Assembly: GCF_000011065.1 (NCBI RefSeq)
Contig: NC_004663.1
Location: 1,612,001-1,676,000, forward strand
Source: Bacteroides thetaiotaomicron VPI-5482
Lineage (GTDB): Bacteria > Bacteroidota > Bacteroidia > Bacteroidales > Bacteroidaceae
Length of the DNA: 64,000 nt
Direction: 5' to 3'
The notes beneath the pieces were generated by a model that saw only the letters and a program-made list of their open reading frames with translations, was not told where the DNA came from and did not search any database. Both the position numbers and the translations under genes were made by a program. Shown piece after piece: positions 10,623-22,949 of the stretch (within the stretch, counting starts at the first letter, position 1; each line of letters begins with the position of its first letter).

Positions 10623-10682
10623 ATTAACAGGAGTATTTAGTATTATTACTATATTAACTGTGTGTCTCTGTAAGATTCTCGC

Positions 10683-10690
10683 CAAATTTA
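10683..10690 (-). promoter_or_regulatory. -7 element of the V-ATPase operon promoter
   Basis: The minus strand reads TAAATTTG, matching TAnnTTTG, 61 bases before the first V-ATPase gene. No matching -33 TTTG is obvious, so support is moderate. Confidence 0.4.
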
Positions 10691-10846
10691 CAAAAATCAA
10701 TTTGATAAAAAAGAGAAAGACGCAAAGAAAACGCCTCTCTTCTTATAAAATCACACTTTTACACCAATTTTATTCCGGTTATATCCTAGTAATATTACTA
10801 AATGACACCTGCTTTAAAATATTATAATGAATAAAATACTCAAAAA

Positions 10847-11293
10847 CTACTTTTGTCTCGATTTGATATATTTTTCTTCTTCTCCTGTTATCATATCAAG
10901 CCCGATACCTTTAATTACTGTTTTTCTTCGTTGATAAATACCTAAATACTTAGATTCAACTTCATAAGTAATCTGGGGATAAAAAACAAAGTCCCACAGT
11001 CTCTCCCTATATATCGGCTTTATCGTATCGGGCATACTCAGAGCCTCCTTCCATTCTTTCAACTGAGCCGGAGAACTTTCTGACGAGCTACCGGCTGTAC
11101 TCAATACCAGACACCCCAATAAATAAGTTTTCTCTATCGTTTCTTTATAATTGCTCAATCTGCCTTCCGGCATCGTATCCAGCATATTATTACTAATATC
11201 TACCTTCCGAAATCCGTCTAAATCAGGTTTGGAAGTACAAGCAAACAAACAAGCTGACAGACTTAAAACTGCAATAGACTTTATGACTTTCAT
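10847..11293 (-). CDS. Predicted lipoprotein of unknown function
   Basis: I do not recognise the family. The 148-residue product has a lipoprotein signal (MKVIKSIAVLSLSACLFACT) with the lipobox cysteine at residue 19. It is followed by a mostly polar domain with GIYQRRKTVIKGIGLDMITG near the end. The frame extends upstream to a TTG at 11314, which would overlap the previous stop codon, but the ATG at 11293 gives a clean signal peptide. It is the last gene of the ABC/GntR operon, which suggests an envelope role tied to that transporter. Confidence 0.6.
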   Translation of the reverse strand: MKVIKSIAVLSLSACLFACTSKPDLDGFRKVDISNNMLDTMPEGRLSNYKETIEKTYLLGCLVLSTAGSSSESSPAQLKEWKEALSMPDTIKPIYRERLWDFVFYPQITYEVESKYLGIYQRRKTVIKGIGLDMITGEEEKYIKSRQK

Positions 11294-11310
11294 TTCCTTT
11301 TCATTTATGT

Positions 11311-12111
11311 TCAACGATTCAATATAATCTCACTCTTCTGATTCAAGGTCAGCTCAAGTTCTGCATCTCTGACCTGAGGACTCCAGAAGATACGATTACA
11401 ATTTATACCTGGCCGATACTTATGCGAATCTTTTCCTGATAAATACAGATTCTCAACCATAAACTGAGTAGTCTCACGACTTCTAAAAGTCCCTAACTCT
11501 TCATAATAGTTTGTAGCCTCTACCCACTCAGCTTTCAATTGCAACTTCTCTCCTTTTATATCCAACGAACGAAAGCGACAAGAAGTCAATGAGATATTCT
11601 GCCATTCGTCATTAAAGAGATATAAAGAGTCCAAACACAATTTCCTTACATTAATATCCAGCCTAGCCGCACGATTCTCAATAGATAACAATGTTGAATC
11701 CGTTTTCAATTCCAGATTCAAACCATCTAAAACCAATCTGCATCCATTTTCTACCTGTCTAATTACCTGATAGATATCTTCATTATCCAGATTAATTTCA
11801 ATCAATAAGCAATCCCCTTCTTGTGTCACATGCAAATATTGACTTTTCGGATACACAAATATACTCTTACCTGAAGAGTGAGAAGCCTCCACATCCAACT
11901 GACCTAACACGCCTATATGATCTTTATCTATCTTCCCTAGCTTTTCAACAACCTTCACATGACGGATTCCCGTCATTTCTATTTCAGTCCGCTCACCTTC
12001 CATTGATAAACGATTATCGGTTTTCTCACCGCCAGGTGTATGCAGAAGGATAGGTATAAAGAATAAGCCCAATACAAAAAGTCCTATTATTATATATGTT
12101 GTGCGTTTCAT
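11311..12111 (-). CDS. Membrane-anchored protein of unknown function
   Basis: The 266-residue protein has one N-terminal hydrophobic segment (residues 5-25, TYIIIGLFVLGLFFIPILL) and a periplasmic domain. The second half repeats short beta-strand patterns (LCLDSLYLFND, ISLTSCRFRSLDIKG, LQLKAEW), which looks like a beta-helix or adhesin-head fold. That resemblance is only by eye. It sits 14 bases after the GntR regulator in the ABC operon. I can assign no function. Confidence 0.6.
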   Translation of the reverse strand: MKRTTYIIIGLFVLGLFFIPILLHTPGGEKTDNRLSMEGERTEIEMTGIRHVKVVEKLGKIDKDHIGVLGQLDVEASHSSGKSIFVYPKSQYLHVTQEGDCLLIEINLDNEDIYQVIRQVENGCRLVLDGLNLELKTDSTLLSIENRAARLDINVRKLCLDSLYLFNDEWQNISLTSCRFRSLDIKGEKLQLKAEWVEATNYYEELGTFRSRETTQFMVENLYLSGKDSHKYRPGINCNRIFWSPQVRDAELELTLNQKSEIILNR

Positions 12112-12125
12112 ATCTTATCTGTTTA

Positions 12126-12497
12126 TTATTGATTTTGTCTTTGTATAAACTCATAATACATCTTCTCTATTTCTTTGATAGAAATACCAAGTGTATAAAG
12201 TTGCCTGAAAAAGCTACCGACTTCTTCTTTTAAGAATTGCTCTTTTCGCAATGAATGAATCAGCATCTTTGCCCCGGACGCTACAAAAAAGCCAATCCCT
12301 CTTTTATTGTAAATCACCTCCTGAGACTGAAGATACTCATACGAACGCATTACTGTATTTGCATTCACTTCTACAATAGACGCATATTCCCTGACAGAAG
12401 GGATACGTCCTTCTTCCTCGTATTGTCCCAACAAGATGTCATCACAAATACGGTCGGCTATCTGTAAATATATTGCTCTGCTTTCTTTAAAATTCAT
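12126..12497 (-). CDS. GntR-family (YtrA-type) transcriptional regulator
   Basis: This is a probable repressor of its own operon. The 123-residue protein is short, with a GntR winged helix (about 10-75: YLQIADRICDDILLGQYEEE, GRIPSVREYASIVEVNANTV, MRSYEYLQSQEVIYNKRGIG). A short helical tail replaces a large ligand domain, as in the YtrA subfamily. YtrA-type regulators usually control the ABC transporter genes next to them, and this one lies directly after such a pair. An inverted repeat at the operon promoter (14221-14244) is a candidate binding site. Confidence 0.88.
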   Translation of the reverse strand: MNFKESRAIYLQIADRICDDILLGQYEEEGRIPSVREYASIVEVNANTVMRSYEYLQSQEVIYNKRGIGFFVASGAKMLIHSLRKEQFLKEEVGSFFRQLYTLGISIKEIEKMYYEFIQRQNQ

Positions 12498-12512
12498 ACA
12501 TACCCTCCTTTT

Positions 12513-13328
12513 CTATATTCGATGGATTACTTCCGACTCTTTCAAGCGGAAATAAGTCAATGTCCAATTTATAATAGTCAATATTGGGAATAAGATGTGT
12601 CCCCATTTAAAGATAAATGAATTCAAATTTACAATATCATTATCTGCAAACACATGAATAGCAACTACTCCGCTCCAATAATAGACAAAGCCTATTACAA
12701 CCAAACTTATAAGCGTTTTAAGAAAAGTATTCTTAGACCAGAAAATGCTCCCTAGCAAAAATAAAGATTGAACATATAGATTAAGTGAAATCAATAAAAT
12801 TCCTTGAGACCAATTATGACATAATGAATACCCACCATCTCCCTGGTCAACAAAATACTTAAATTGTGTCGGTTCTATAGAAGGTATTTCCGAATATACC
12901 ATTGAGCAAATCAAAACGCGGGTATAATCTGCCAATATCATAAAAAAGTAGATAAGTAACGGAAGAATAAGTACATAGATCAGCCAGTGAAGAAAAAACT
13001 TCTCAAACGTACTAGCAGGTAACATCAAATTTGTAATACGCCTTGGTTTAGACTTCATTGATTCGAATGCCAACGAAGTACCAAGGCACACAAATCCCCA
13101 CCAAGCCCACATCCAAATGACCAGAGTAGTTACATGCACATTCAATTCATCAAACGAATAGAGAGGATTATAGCTTTTATATTCAGAACAGCCTACCCAT
13201 ATCAATGCAATTGCCAAAACTCCATACATCATCAATGTGCGAAGAGTGTACAACTTCCAATTCTCTAAAATCTCTTTATGGCATAATTTTCCAAAGCGAG
13301 AAAAACTAAAAAATGTATCCTTTATCAT
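12513..13328 (-). CDS. ABC transporter permease-like membrane protein
   Basis: The 271-residue protein has about six hydrophobic helices (for example TLRTLMMYGVLAIALIWVG and WLIYVLILPLLIYFFMILA). It resembles the uncharacterised permeases that accompany GntR/YtrA-linked ABC ATPases. It lies 3 bases after the ATPase gene. The substrate is unknown; related systems respond to cell-wall antibiotics or other envelope stress, so export or sensing is possible. Confidence 0.75.
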   Translation of the reverse strand: MIKDTFFSFSRFGKLCHKEILENWKLYTLRTLMMYGVLAIALIWVGCSEYKSYNPLYSFDELNVHVTTLVIWMWAWWGFVCLGTSLAFESMKSKPRRITNLMLPASTFEKFFLHWLIYVLILPLLIYFFMILADYTRVLICSMVYSEIPSIEPTQFKYFVDQGDGGYSLCHNWSQGILLISLNLYVQSLFLLGSIFWSKNTFLKTLISLVVIGFVYYWSGVVAIHVFADNDIVNLNSFIFKWGHILFPILTIINWTLTYFRLKESEVIHRI

Positions 13329-13331
13329 AAT

Positions 13332-14180
13332 CTATTCTTCTTGAGCGTGAAACAAATTAGCAATCTTTTGTGGTTGTGCCAGTATTGCATTAAATAGCAG
13401 TTCTATGTTGATATCTGAATCTTCGTTGTGTTCATTCAGTAAAAGCAAACTATTCCCATGCAAAGAAGGAACGGCAAAAAGCGCTTTATCAATCAGACTA
13501 CGGTCATCACTTTCCTTAAAGCACAATTTCTCGCATATATGCACTGTCGATTCATTCAATAATACCCGGCTTTCATCCATGATCATAACAGAATCCAGCA
13601 TTTTGTCTATATCACGTATCTGATGAGTTGAAATCACAATTGTTTTATTATCTGTCATCCCCGATGCCATAAATTTGCGAAACTGGCTCTTTCCCGGAAT
13701 ATCCAATCCATTTGTCGGTTCATCCATCAATAAAAGAGAAGTATTGGTAGCTAAAGCAAAACTCATAAATACTTTCTTTTTTTGCCCCATAGAAAGTGCC
13801 CCTAAATTCACATCCATATCCATTTCAAAACAATGAAGATACTTATACATATCCTCTTTGCTAAAGTTTGGATAAAAAGGAGCATTCAAGTCAATATACT
13901 TTTTCAACGATATAGAAGGTAATTCAAATTCTTCCGGAACCAAGAACATATCCTGCAATGTCATTGGCAGACGAGAACGGACATTTATATCATGGTACAT
14001 TATTTTCCCTTTTTTCGGAGTCAATAATCCAGTTATCAAATAAAGGAGGGTTGATTTCCCTGCCCCATTACGTCCCAACAGTCCATAAACCCGACCTGCC
14101 TCTAAAGAAAAAGAAAAGTCGTGTAATACCATGTGCTTTGATTTGGGATAAGTAAAAGATAAATTCTCAACTTTAATCAT
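13332..14180 (-). CDS. ABC transporter ATP-binding protein
   Basis: This is the ATPase of an ABC exporter. Of its 282 residues, Walker A GRNGAGKST is at 36-44, the signature motif LSMGQ at 129-133, and Walker B LLLMDE at 149-154, followed by PTNGLD and the H-loop VISTHQIRD. The ATPase domain covers about 1-215, and the C-terminal 65 residues match no domain I know. It is the first gene of a five-gene operon with permease, GntR regulator and two envelope proteins. Confidence 0.93.
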   Translation of the reverse strand: MIKVENLSFTYPKSKHMVLHDFSFSLEAGRVYGLLGRNGAGKSTLLYLITGLLTPKKGKIMYHDINVRSRLPMTLQDMFLVPEEFELPSISLKKYIDLNAPFYPNFSKEDMYKYLHCFEMDMDVNLGALSMGQKKKVFMSFALATNTSLLLMDEPTNGLDIPGKSQFRKFMASGMTDNKTIVISTHQIRDIDKMLDSVMIMDESRVLLNESTVHICEKLCFKESDDRSLIDKALFAVPSLHGNSLLLLNEHNEDSDINIELLFNAILAQPQKIANLFHAQEE

Positions 14181-14220
14181 AATATTATTTTTTAGTTGTT
14201 AGAGCTAATATATGGTGCTA

Positions 14221-14276
14221 AGTGTGTTAGTTTAATAGTACACTACAAAAGTATACATTTGTTCTGAAAAAACAAA
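14221..14276 (-). promoter_or_regulatory. Promoter and candidate GntR operator of the ABC operon
   Basis: On the minus strand a TTTG (14273-14276) and a TACTTTTG -7 box (14246-14253) are separated by 19 bases, an excellent Bacteroides promoter. Just downstream, covering the expected start site, lies the inverted repeat AGTGTG (14221-14226) and TACACT (14239-14244) with a 12-base centre. Its form (AGTGT...ACACT) and place fit an autoregulatory site for the GntR/YtrA protein encoded in the operon. Confidence 0.65.
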
Positions 14277-14279
14277 AGA

Positions 14280-14462
14280 AAAGGAAAATAAATTAGATCA
14301 AACTACAGGAAATCAACAGGAGAATATGATTTCGATAGAATAAGAAGTTTTAAAAGTAGGAATCATTCGAATCCGATTGAACTAAAATGAAGCTAATATA
14401 TGGCTTTATAAAGATAAAAGATAGAATATAGCAAAGATGATGGATGGGTATAAACACAGAAA
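14280..14462. other. Gene-free spacer between ABC operon promoter and rRNA terminator
   Basis: This AT-rich stretch has no open frame, repeat or promoter that I could support. Confidence 0.5.
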
Positions 14463-14492
14463 TCCCCGCCAGTCAATAAAGACTGGCGGGGA
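14463..14492 (-). terminator. Terminator of the rRNA operon
   Basis: A perfect 12-pair stem (14463-14474 with 14481-14492, core CCCCGCCAGTC) has a six-base loop and lies ten bases after the 5S gene. The T run after the stem is weak, but position and strength support termination. Confidence 0.75.
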
Positions 14493-14502
14493 CTCTTAAA
14501 AA

Positions 14503-14609
<107 letters not shown>

Positions 14610-14727
14610 AATAAATTCAATAAGGTTATGACATGATGAAAAGTAAAATTTAAGTAAGATATCAGATCCAATTTAATGAACTTACTGATACGCTCGCTAA
14701 ACGTATATATCCAACCCGTACAAAGTC

Positions 14728-17608
<2,881 letters not shown>

Positions 17609-17620
17609 AAACTTACTTTT

Positions 17621-17648
17621 AAGTATCAGGTATTAAGTATCAGGTATT
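17621..17648. repeat. Tandem duplication of a 14-base unit in the 23S-tRNA spacer
   Basis: The unit AAGTATCAGGTATT occurs twice in direct succession (17621-17634 and 17635-17648), just outside the 5' end of 23S. It resembles the AAGTATTA-type micro-repeats near 42.2 and 43.2 kb. A further AAGTAC/GTACTT inverted pair follows near 17657-17679. Confidence 0.7.
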
Positions 17649-17768
17649 AACCCAAAGTACTTAATAGTGTTGTACTTAAAACGTACGGTTCGATATATAC
17701 TTTTAGCTCTTTACTAAATTTTACTTTTTGTACATCATGTCAAAGATCGTTTCTCTTTTCAGAGACTG

Positions 17769-17842
17769 TGGAGAATAACGGATTCGAACCGTTGACCCTC
17801 TGCGTGCAAGGCAGATGCTCTAGCCAGCTGAGCTAATCCCCC
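17769..17842 (-). tRNA. tRNA-Ala (anticodon TGC)
   Basis: On the minus strand a full cloverleaf begins GGGGGATTAGCTCAGCTGG, has the anticodon TGC in CTTGCACGC, the T-arm GGTTCGAATCC, and ends TCTCCA. It lies in the 16S-23S spacer beside tRNA-Ile, the normal arrangement. Confidence 0.97.
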
Positions 17843-17896
17843 AAGAGTAATTGAACATTGCAATAATGAATTGACAACGACAATTTTTGTTCGGAG

Positions 17897-17970
17897 TAGT
17901 CCCAGGCAGAGTTGAACTGCCGACCTCTACATTATCAGTGTAGCGCTCTAACCAACTGAGCTATAGGACT
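17897..17970 (-). tRNA. tRNA-Ile (anticodon GAT)
   Basis: The minus strand begins AGTCCTATAGCTCAGTTGG, has the anticodon GAT in CTGATAATG and the T-arm AGTTCAACTCT. The acceptor stem pairs AGTCCTA with TGGGACT. It is the spacer tRNA nearest 16S. Confidence 0.97.
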
Positions 17971-18129
17971 AGTTCAACCTTGTCTACCTGATGTTAGACT
18001 CGGCTTCTTTCTTTTCTCTTGTTTATCTCTATCTATACTTCTATAGATGGTTGATCTATATGTTATAAATAAACAAGTACCAGTAGTACAATAATAGAAC
18101 CTATGAAATCGTTGTTACGACATCGCTCC

Positions 18130-19656
<1,527 letters not shown>

Positions 19657-19877
19657 AAAAGTATTGTTTATCATTCTTATGAAAGAATGGTATTTGCTCT
19701 GTTCAGGATGCCGTACAATTTATTGACTTCATTAATACCTGTCATTCAGATACATATTGCTATATATCGAACAAGTATTGACGGTTCTATTTTTTCTTGT
19801 ACTACTTGTATTGTTTATCAATATTTCAAAGAACTAACGTGACTTCTGTCACGCAGCTTTCTTAGCGAAAGCGGATG

Positions 19878-19910
19878 CAAAGATAAGGACTTTTTCAGAT
19901 AACATCCAAA
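19878..19910 (-). promoter_or_regulatory. rRNA operon promoter, proximal (P1)
   Basis: The minus strand has TTTG (19907-19910), a 21-base spacer and TATCTTTG (19878-19885). The leader just after it reads GCATCCGCTTTCGCTA, nearly the same as after the second promoter, and then forms the small hairpin CGTGAC-AGAA-GTCACG (19838-19853). Confidence 0.85.
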
Positions 19911-20003
19911 CTTTTTCGAAGTTTTTTTTGTTTTTATTCTCTGAAGCCTTATTCTCTAACAGAATGTCAATTGTTAGGCTCTGTCTCTCTAGCAAAGCGG
20001 GTG

Positions 20004-20035
20004 CAAAAGTAGAGAACTTAATGACAATATCCAAA
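20004..20035 (-). promoter_or_regulatory. rRNA operon promoter, distal (P2)
   Basis: The minus strand has TTTG (20032-20035), a 20-base spacer and TACTTTTG (20004-20011), followed by GCACCCGCTTTGCTA, which repeats the initial leader of P1. The two promoters are 126 bases apart and drive the same rRNA operon. Confidence 0.85.
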
Positions 20036-20180
20036 TATATACTACTCTTTTTTCAAAGTTTTTTTGATTAAAAATATAACTTACTGATTGACAAGGATGT
20101 CGAAAAGAGATTTTCTCTTTATAGCTTTAAAAGTAGGAAGAATCTATATACATTATTATATAGCTATATCATTAAAAAAA

Positions 20181-20261
20181 GATAGTGACACTATCCTGTT
20201 ACGATAGTGACACCATCCAACAAAGATACTGTCACTATAATAACAGCATAGTGTCACCAAG
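20181..20261. repeat. Four 22-bp-spaced copies of a 15-bp palindrome (iteron array)
   Basis: The odd palindrome GATAGTG-A-CACTATC occurs at 20181-20195. Variants follow at 20203-20217 (GATAGTGACACCATC), 20225-20239 (GATACTGTCACTATA) and 20247-20261 (CATAGTGTCACCAAG). The starts are exactly 22 bases apart, about two helical turns, so all copies face the same side of the DNA. The array lies between the rRNA promoters and the C11 protease gene. It has no cas context and its units are too short for CRISPR. A DNA-binding protein site is the simplest reading. Confidence 0.8.
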
Positions 20262-20400
20262 TATTCGATAAATTAGAAGCTATAAATCAATGCTAAACAA
20301 AAGAAATATGATAAACCGAAAACAATTTCTCATTAAAAGAATTTTCATTTCAGCTGAACAATAAATATAAGTTATTAATCAAATATCACCAACCTTAGAA

Positions 20401-21609
20401 CTACCAATCAACAGAATCCCAATCGGCAGCAGAATACCATTCCACAAATTGACGATAATATTTCTCCTGGCTAGAATTATTTTCACGCAATATATAAGTA
20501 GAGACTCCTTCAAATCCATCCATAGAAACCATCTTACCATAGCCCGATGAATATGTACAATAATTATTATCTGTAGTATTTTTCCATATAACAGCATTCT
20601 TATACATTTCTTTGTAATGATTAAAAGCTTGTGAGTTTCCTTGTATTGACTGCATCAGCCCCATCAAATCATGATAATTATTTTCACGTAAAGGATCATA
20701 GCACAATATACTAGAAATATCGATATTATGCGACTGCTGCATAGAGACCGCTGTTTGCAAAACATCTCTCGTAGCAGCAGCTAATGCCGATAACTCACTA
20801 CTTTTTATAACAGAAATCGAAACTCCTCCTGTCCAATTTTCATTTGAAATGCCGGCACCGGTACTATTATATTTTTTAGCATAAACAGAATAATAATTTT
20901 CTGCAATACTAACAGCCGGACTATTCACAGCAAACAATGCAGGAACCACTACCTCATAAGGGGCTCCGGGACCTGGTATTTCTGTCGGAGAACCAATAAA
21001 ATAATCAGCTCGATTACGTAATTGATAAACGACCTCAACAGATTGCATATAACAAGCATCAAATAATATAAAATCAAAATGAGGAGCTACAGATAATGCT
21101 TCATTTAAATCAGGGATATTCATTCTGTTATCTCCATTACCAGTATCCTGTCCCCACCAACGAGTAGAAGGATTATTATAAGGAAGCCAACCATCACCAT
21201 GCGACCAAAAGACAACACCATAGCTGTCCGCCGGATAATGAGAAAAAGCTGTTGTAAAAACATTCTTCATAACATCAACATCGACAGAATTCTGTGCATC
21301 ATAAGTGGCAATAACATCTTGCACTACTACGTCTTTATCTTTTCTCAAACGAATCAGCTTGGGATTCGAACCTTTATCCATATAAACCAGCAGATTGTTG
21401 TGATTATCATCCACACTCTGCATACCTTCTATCATTTCATTTAAATCTTCACTGGCAAAACGAGAAAGAGAGTTGTCACCCGCAATATAAACTAACACAG
21501 TACGCGAACCATAATTAGTTTTATCCTCTTCATCATGACAAGCCGTAAATAGAGCAATCAAACACACCAAAAGGGATAATATTTTAATCTTTTTCATCAT
21601 ATTCTTCAT
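20401..21609 (-). CDS. Clostripain-family (C11) cysteine protease, lipoprotein
   Basis: This is a surface or periplasmic cysteine protease cleaving after basic residues, as known for family C11 (fragilipain and its relatives). The product has 402 residues. A lipoprotein signal ends in LFTAC with Cys24. The catalytic His is in FWSHGDGW (His137) and the catalytic Cys in LFDACYMQ (Cys186), the two core strands of a caspase-like fold. The gene is single, with its own -7 box upstream. Physiological substrate is unknown. Fragilipain activates a toxin zymogen in B. fragilis, but no toxin gene is in this window. Confidence 0.92.
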   Translation of the reverse strand: MKNMMKKIKILSLLVCLIALFTACHDEEDKTNYGSRTVLVYIAGDNSLSRFASEDLNEMIEGMQSVDDNHNNLLVYMDKGSNPKLIRLRKDKDVVVQDVIATYDAQNSVDVDVMKNVFTTAFSHYPADSYGVVFWSHGDGWLPYNNPSTRWWGQDTGNGDNRMNIPDLNEALSVAPHFDFILFDACYMQSVEVVYQLRNRADYFIGSPTEIPGPGAPYEVVVPALFAVNSPAVSIAENYYSVYAKKYNSTGAGISNENWTGGVSISVIKSSELSALAAATRDVLQTAVSMQQSHNIDISSILCYDPLRENNYHDLMGLMQSIQGNSQAFNHYKEMYKNAVIWKNTTDNNYCTYSSGYGKMVSMDGFEGVSTYILRENNSSQEKYYRQFVEWYSAADWDSVDW

Positions 21610-21621
21610 TTGTTATGACCG

Positions 21622-21629
21622 CAAAGATA
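21622..21629 (-). promoter_or_regulatory. -7 element of the C11 protease gene
   Basis: The minus strand reads TATCTTTG, 12 bases before the ATG at 21609. The leader would be very short. The hairpin of the gene upstream covers the -33 region, so read-through or termination could affect this promoter. Confidence 0.45.
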
Positions 21630-21660
21630 AAAAAATAAGAGATGCAAACTTGCATCTCTT
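21630..21660 (-). terminator. Terminator after the small secreted protein gene
   Basis: A perfect 11-pair stem (AAGAGATGCAA at 21637-21647, TTGCATCTCTT at 21650-21660) is followed on the minus strand by a T-rich run (21630-21636). It overlaps the promoter region of the next gene. Confidence 0.75.
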
Positions 21661-21681
21661 ATCATATTAACAATAAATCTC

Positions 21682-22083
21682 TTACTCTTCCGGTTTTATA
21701 AAATGGAACTTATCAGTATCAATCCGTGTCACTGTTGTATTCCTGTTCCTTTTATATTTACTCAGAATTTTCGTTGCTTCTTTCTCCAGCTTCTTTCTGT
21801 TTTCTGAGAAATAGATCATACATGTACTATTCTGCTGCAGTCCGTTATCTTCCACATAGTTCTTCAACTGATAGCTATACAAATCACGATGAGTGAGGAA
21901 ACCTTCCTTGCTAACCTTCGCACTATCCAATATCTGAATATCCGTAAAATACACAACCGTATCCGTAAAGGAGGCAGCAATTCCGAAGGCATAAACTGTT
22001 TTAGAGTGGCCTTTCTTTAAAGAGAAAGCCGAGCACATTGTCAACACAAGTGCCATTGCAAATAGTATTTTTACGTATTTCAT
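21682..22083 (-). CDS. Small secreted protein of unknown function
   Basis: The 133-residue product has a signal peptide (MKYVKILFAMALVLTMCSAF) and a compact domain: YAFGIAASFTDTVVYFTDIQ, FLTHRDLYSYQLKNYVED, and a basic helix near the C terminus. I do not recognise a named family. The frame is open to 22116, but the ATG at 22083 gives the signal peptide and is preferred. It lies between the L,D-transpeptidase-like gene and the C11 protease gene and ends in its own terminator. Confidence 0.65.
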   Translation of the reverse strand: MKYVKILFAMALVLTMCSAFSLKKGHSKTVYAFGIAASFTDTVVYFTDIQILDSAKVSKEGFLTHRDLYSYQLKNYVEDNGLQQNSTCMIYFSENRKKLEKEATKILSKYKRNRNTTVTRIDTDKFHFIKPEE

Positions 22084-22159
22084 ATCATAAATTTTTAATT
22101 GTGGCAAAGGTAACAAAAAAGAAGAAATATCATCTATTTATCATTAAGATTTAGTATTT

Positions 22160-22816
22160 CTATTCATATATCCATAATAACACGGACTTCTTTTCGACTT
22201 TTAGCAGAGCATCCACTTTACGCATCACCTCGTCACAAATCACAGGACACCCCTGGCTAATGCCTAATGGAAGATACATGGGGGATATCTCCGAAGCCGG
22301 CACCGGAGTATAAGAATGCAGTACGATATATCGTTTGAAAGCATTGCTATTTGTCGGTTCCAGCCCATGCAATTTATAATGCACATTAATTCCCCATTTG
22401 CTATATGAGCGAATTCCGACCTTATACTTTCCCAAAGAAGAACAATAACTCCCTTCCACATTACTATATACCGGCTTTTTCAACGTGCTCTCCTTGCCAT
22501 ATCCATGAGCACACAGACTTGAATATTTGATGGAGTCACCTTTGAAGTCCCAGACAAAGAAACGTTTTTTACCGGAAGGAATACTGAAATCTATCAGAAA
22601 ACAATAATTCGTATTAAATCCATTCTCTATACAGTAGGCTTTCGCTGCAAGAGCTTTCTCTTGCAGACGCTGTTCTTTGCTGGAGGGCGAAGGAACGGCA
22701 TGAGATGCAACAGTCCCAACTGCAAGCTCACCAGCGGTCCCAGTACATCGCCCGTAAGCGACAAAGCCAATACCAATCCCCACAAGAGTGAATAATATCA
22801 GAACAGACTTCTTCAT
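22160..22816 (-). CDS. L,D-transpeptidase-like protein (YkuD_2 type), exported
   Basis: This predicted murein L,D-transpeptidase-fold protein would act in the periplasm on peptidoglycan peptides. The 218 residues include an N-terminal hydrophobic segment (1-22), then a catalytic domain with FLIDFSIPSGKKRFFVWD (73-90), a histidine in YIVLHSYT (His167) and the catalytic Cys in SQGCPVICDE (Cys190). This His and S-x-G-C pattern is the YkuD hallmark. The role in cross-linking or lipoprotein attachment cannot be told from sequence. Confidence 0.85.
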   Translation of the reverse strand: MKKSVLILFTLVGIGIGFVAYGRCTGTAGELAVGTVASHAVPSPSSKEQRLQEKALAAKAYCIENGFNTNYCFLIDFSIPSGKKRFFVWDFKGDSIKYSSLCAHGYGKESTLKKPVYSNVEGSYCSSLGKYKVGIRSYSKWGINVHYKLHGLEPTNSNAFKRYIVLHSYTPVPASEISPMYLPLGISQGCPVICDEVMRKVDALLKVEKKSVLLWIYE

Positions 22817-22949
22817 AAATTTGCATAGTATAAGATAAACAACAGCTAAGTAAAAAGTCGCATAAGTACCTTCTTCAGATGATTACTCCAAGAAGTGTAA
22901 CTTATGCGACTCTAATTCTTTTTTTCTTTCAGAAACTGATATTCCTCAC

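Noticed and set aside
19849..20034. 61-residue minus-strand frame upstream of 16S
   Set aside because: It lies exactly over the two rRNA promoters and leader, so it is not a gene.
20181..20261. CRISPR array
   Set aside because: The units are 15 bases at a 22-base period and vary, with no room for spacers and no cas genes nearby.
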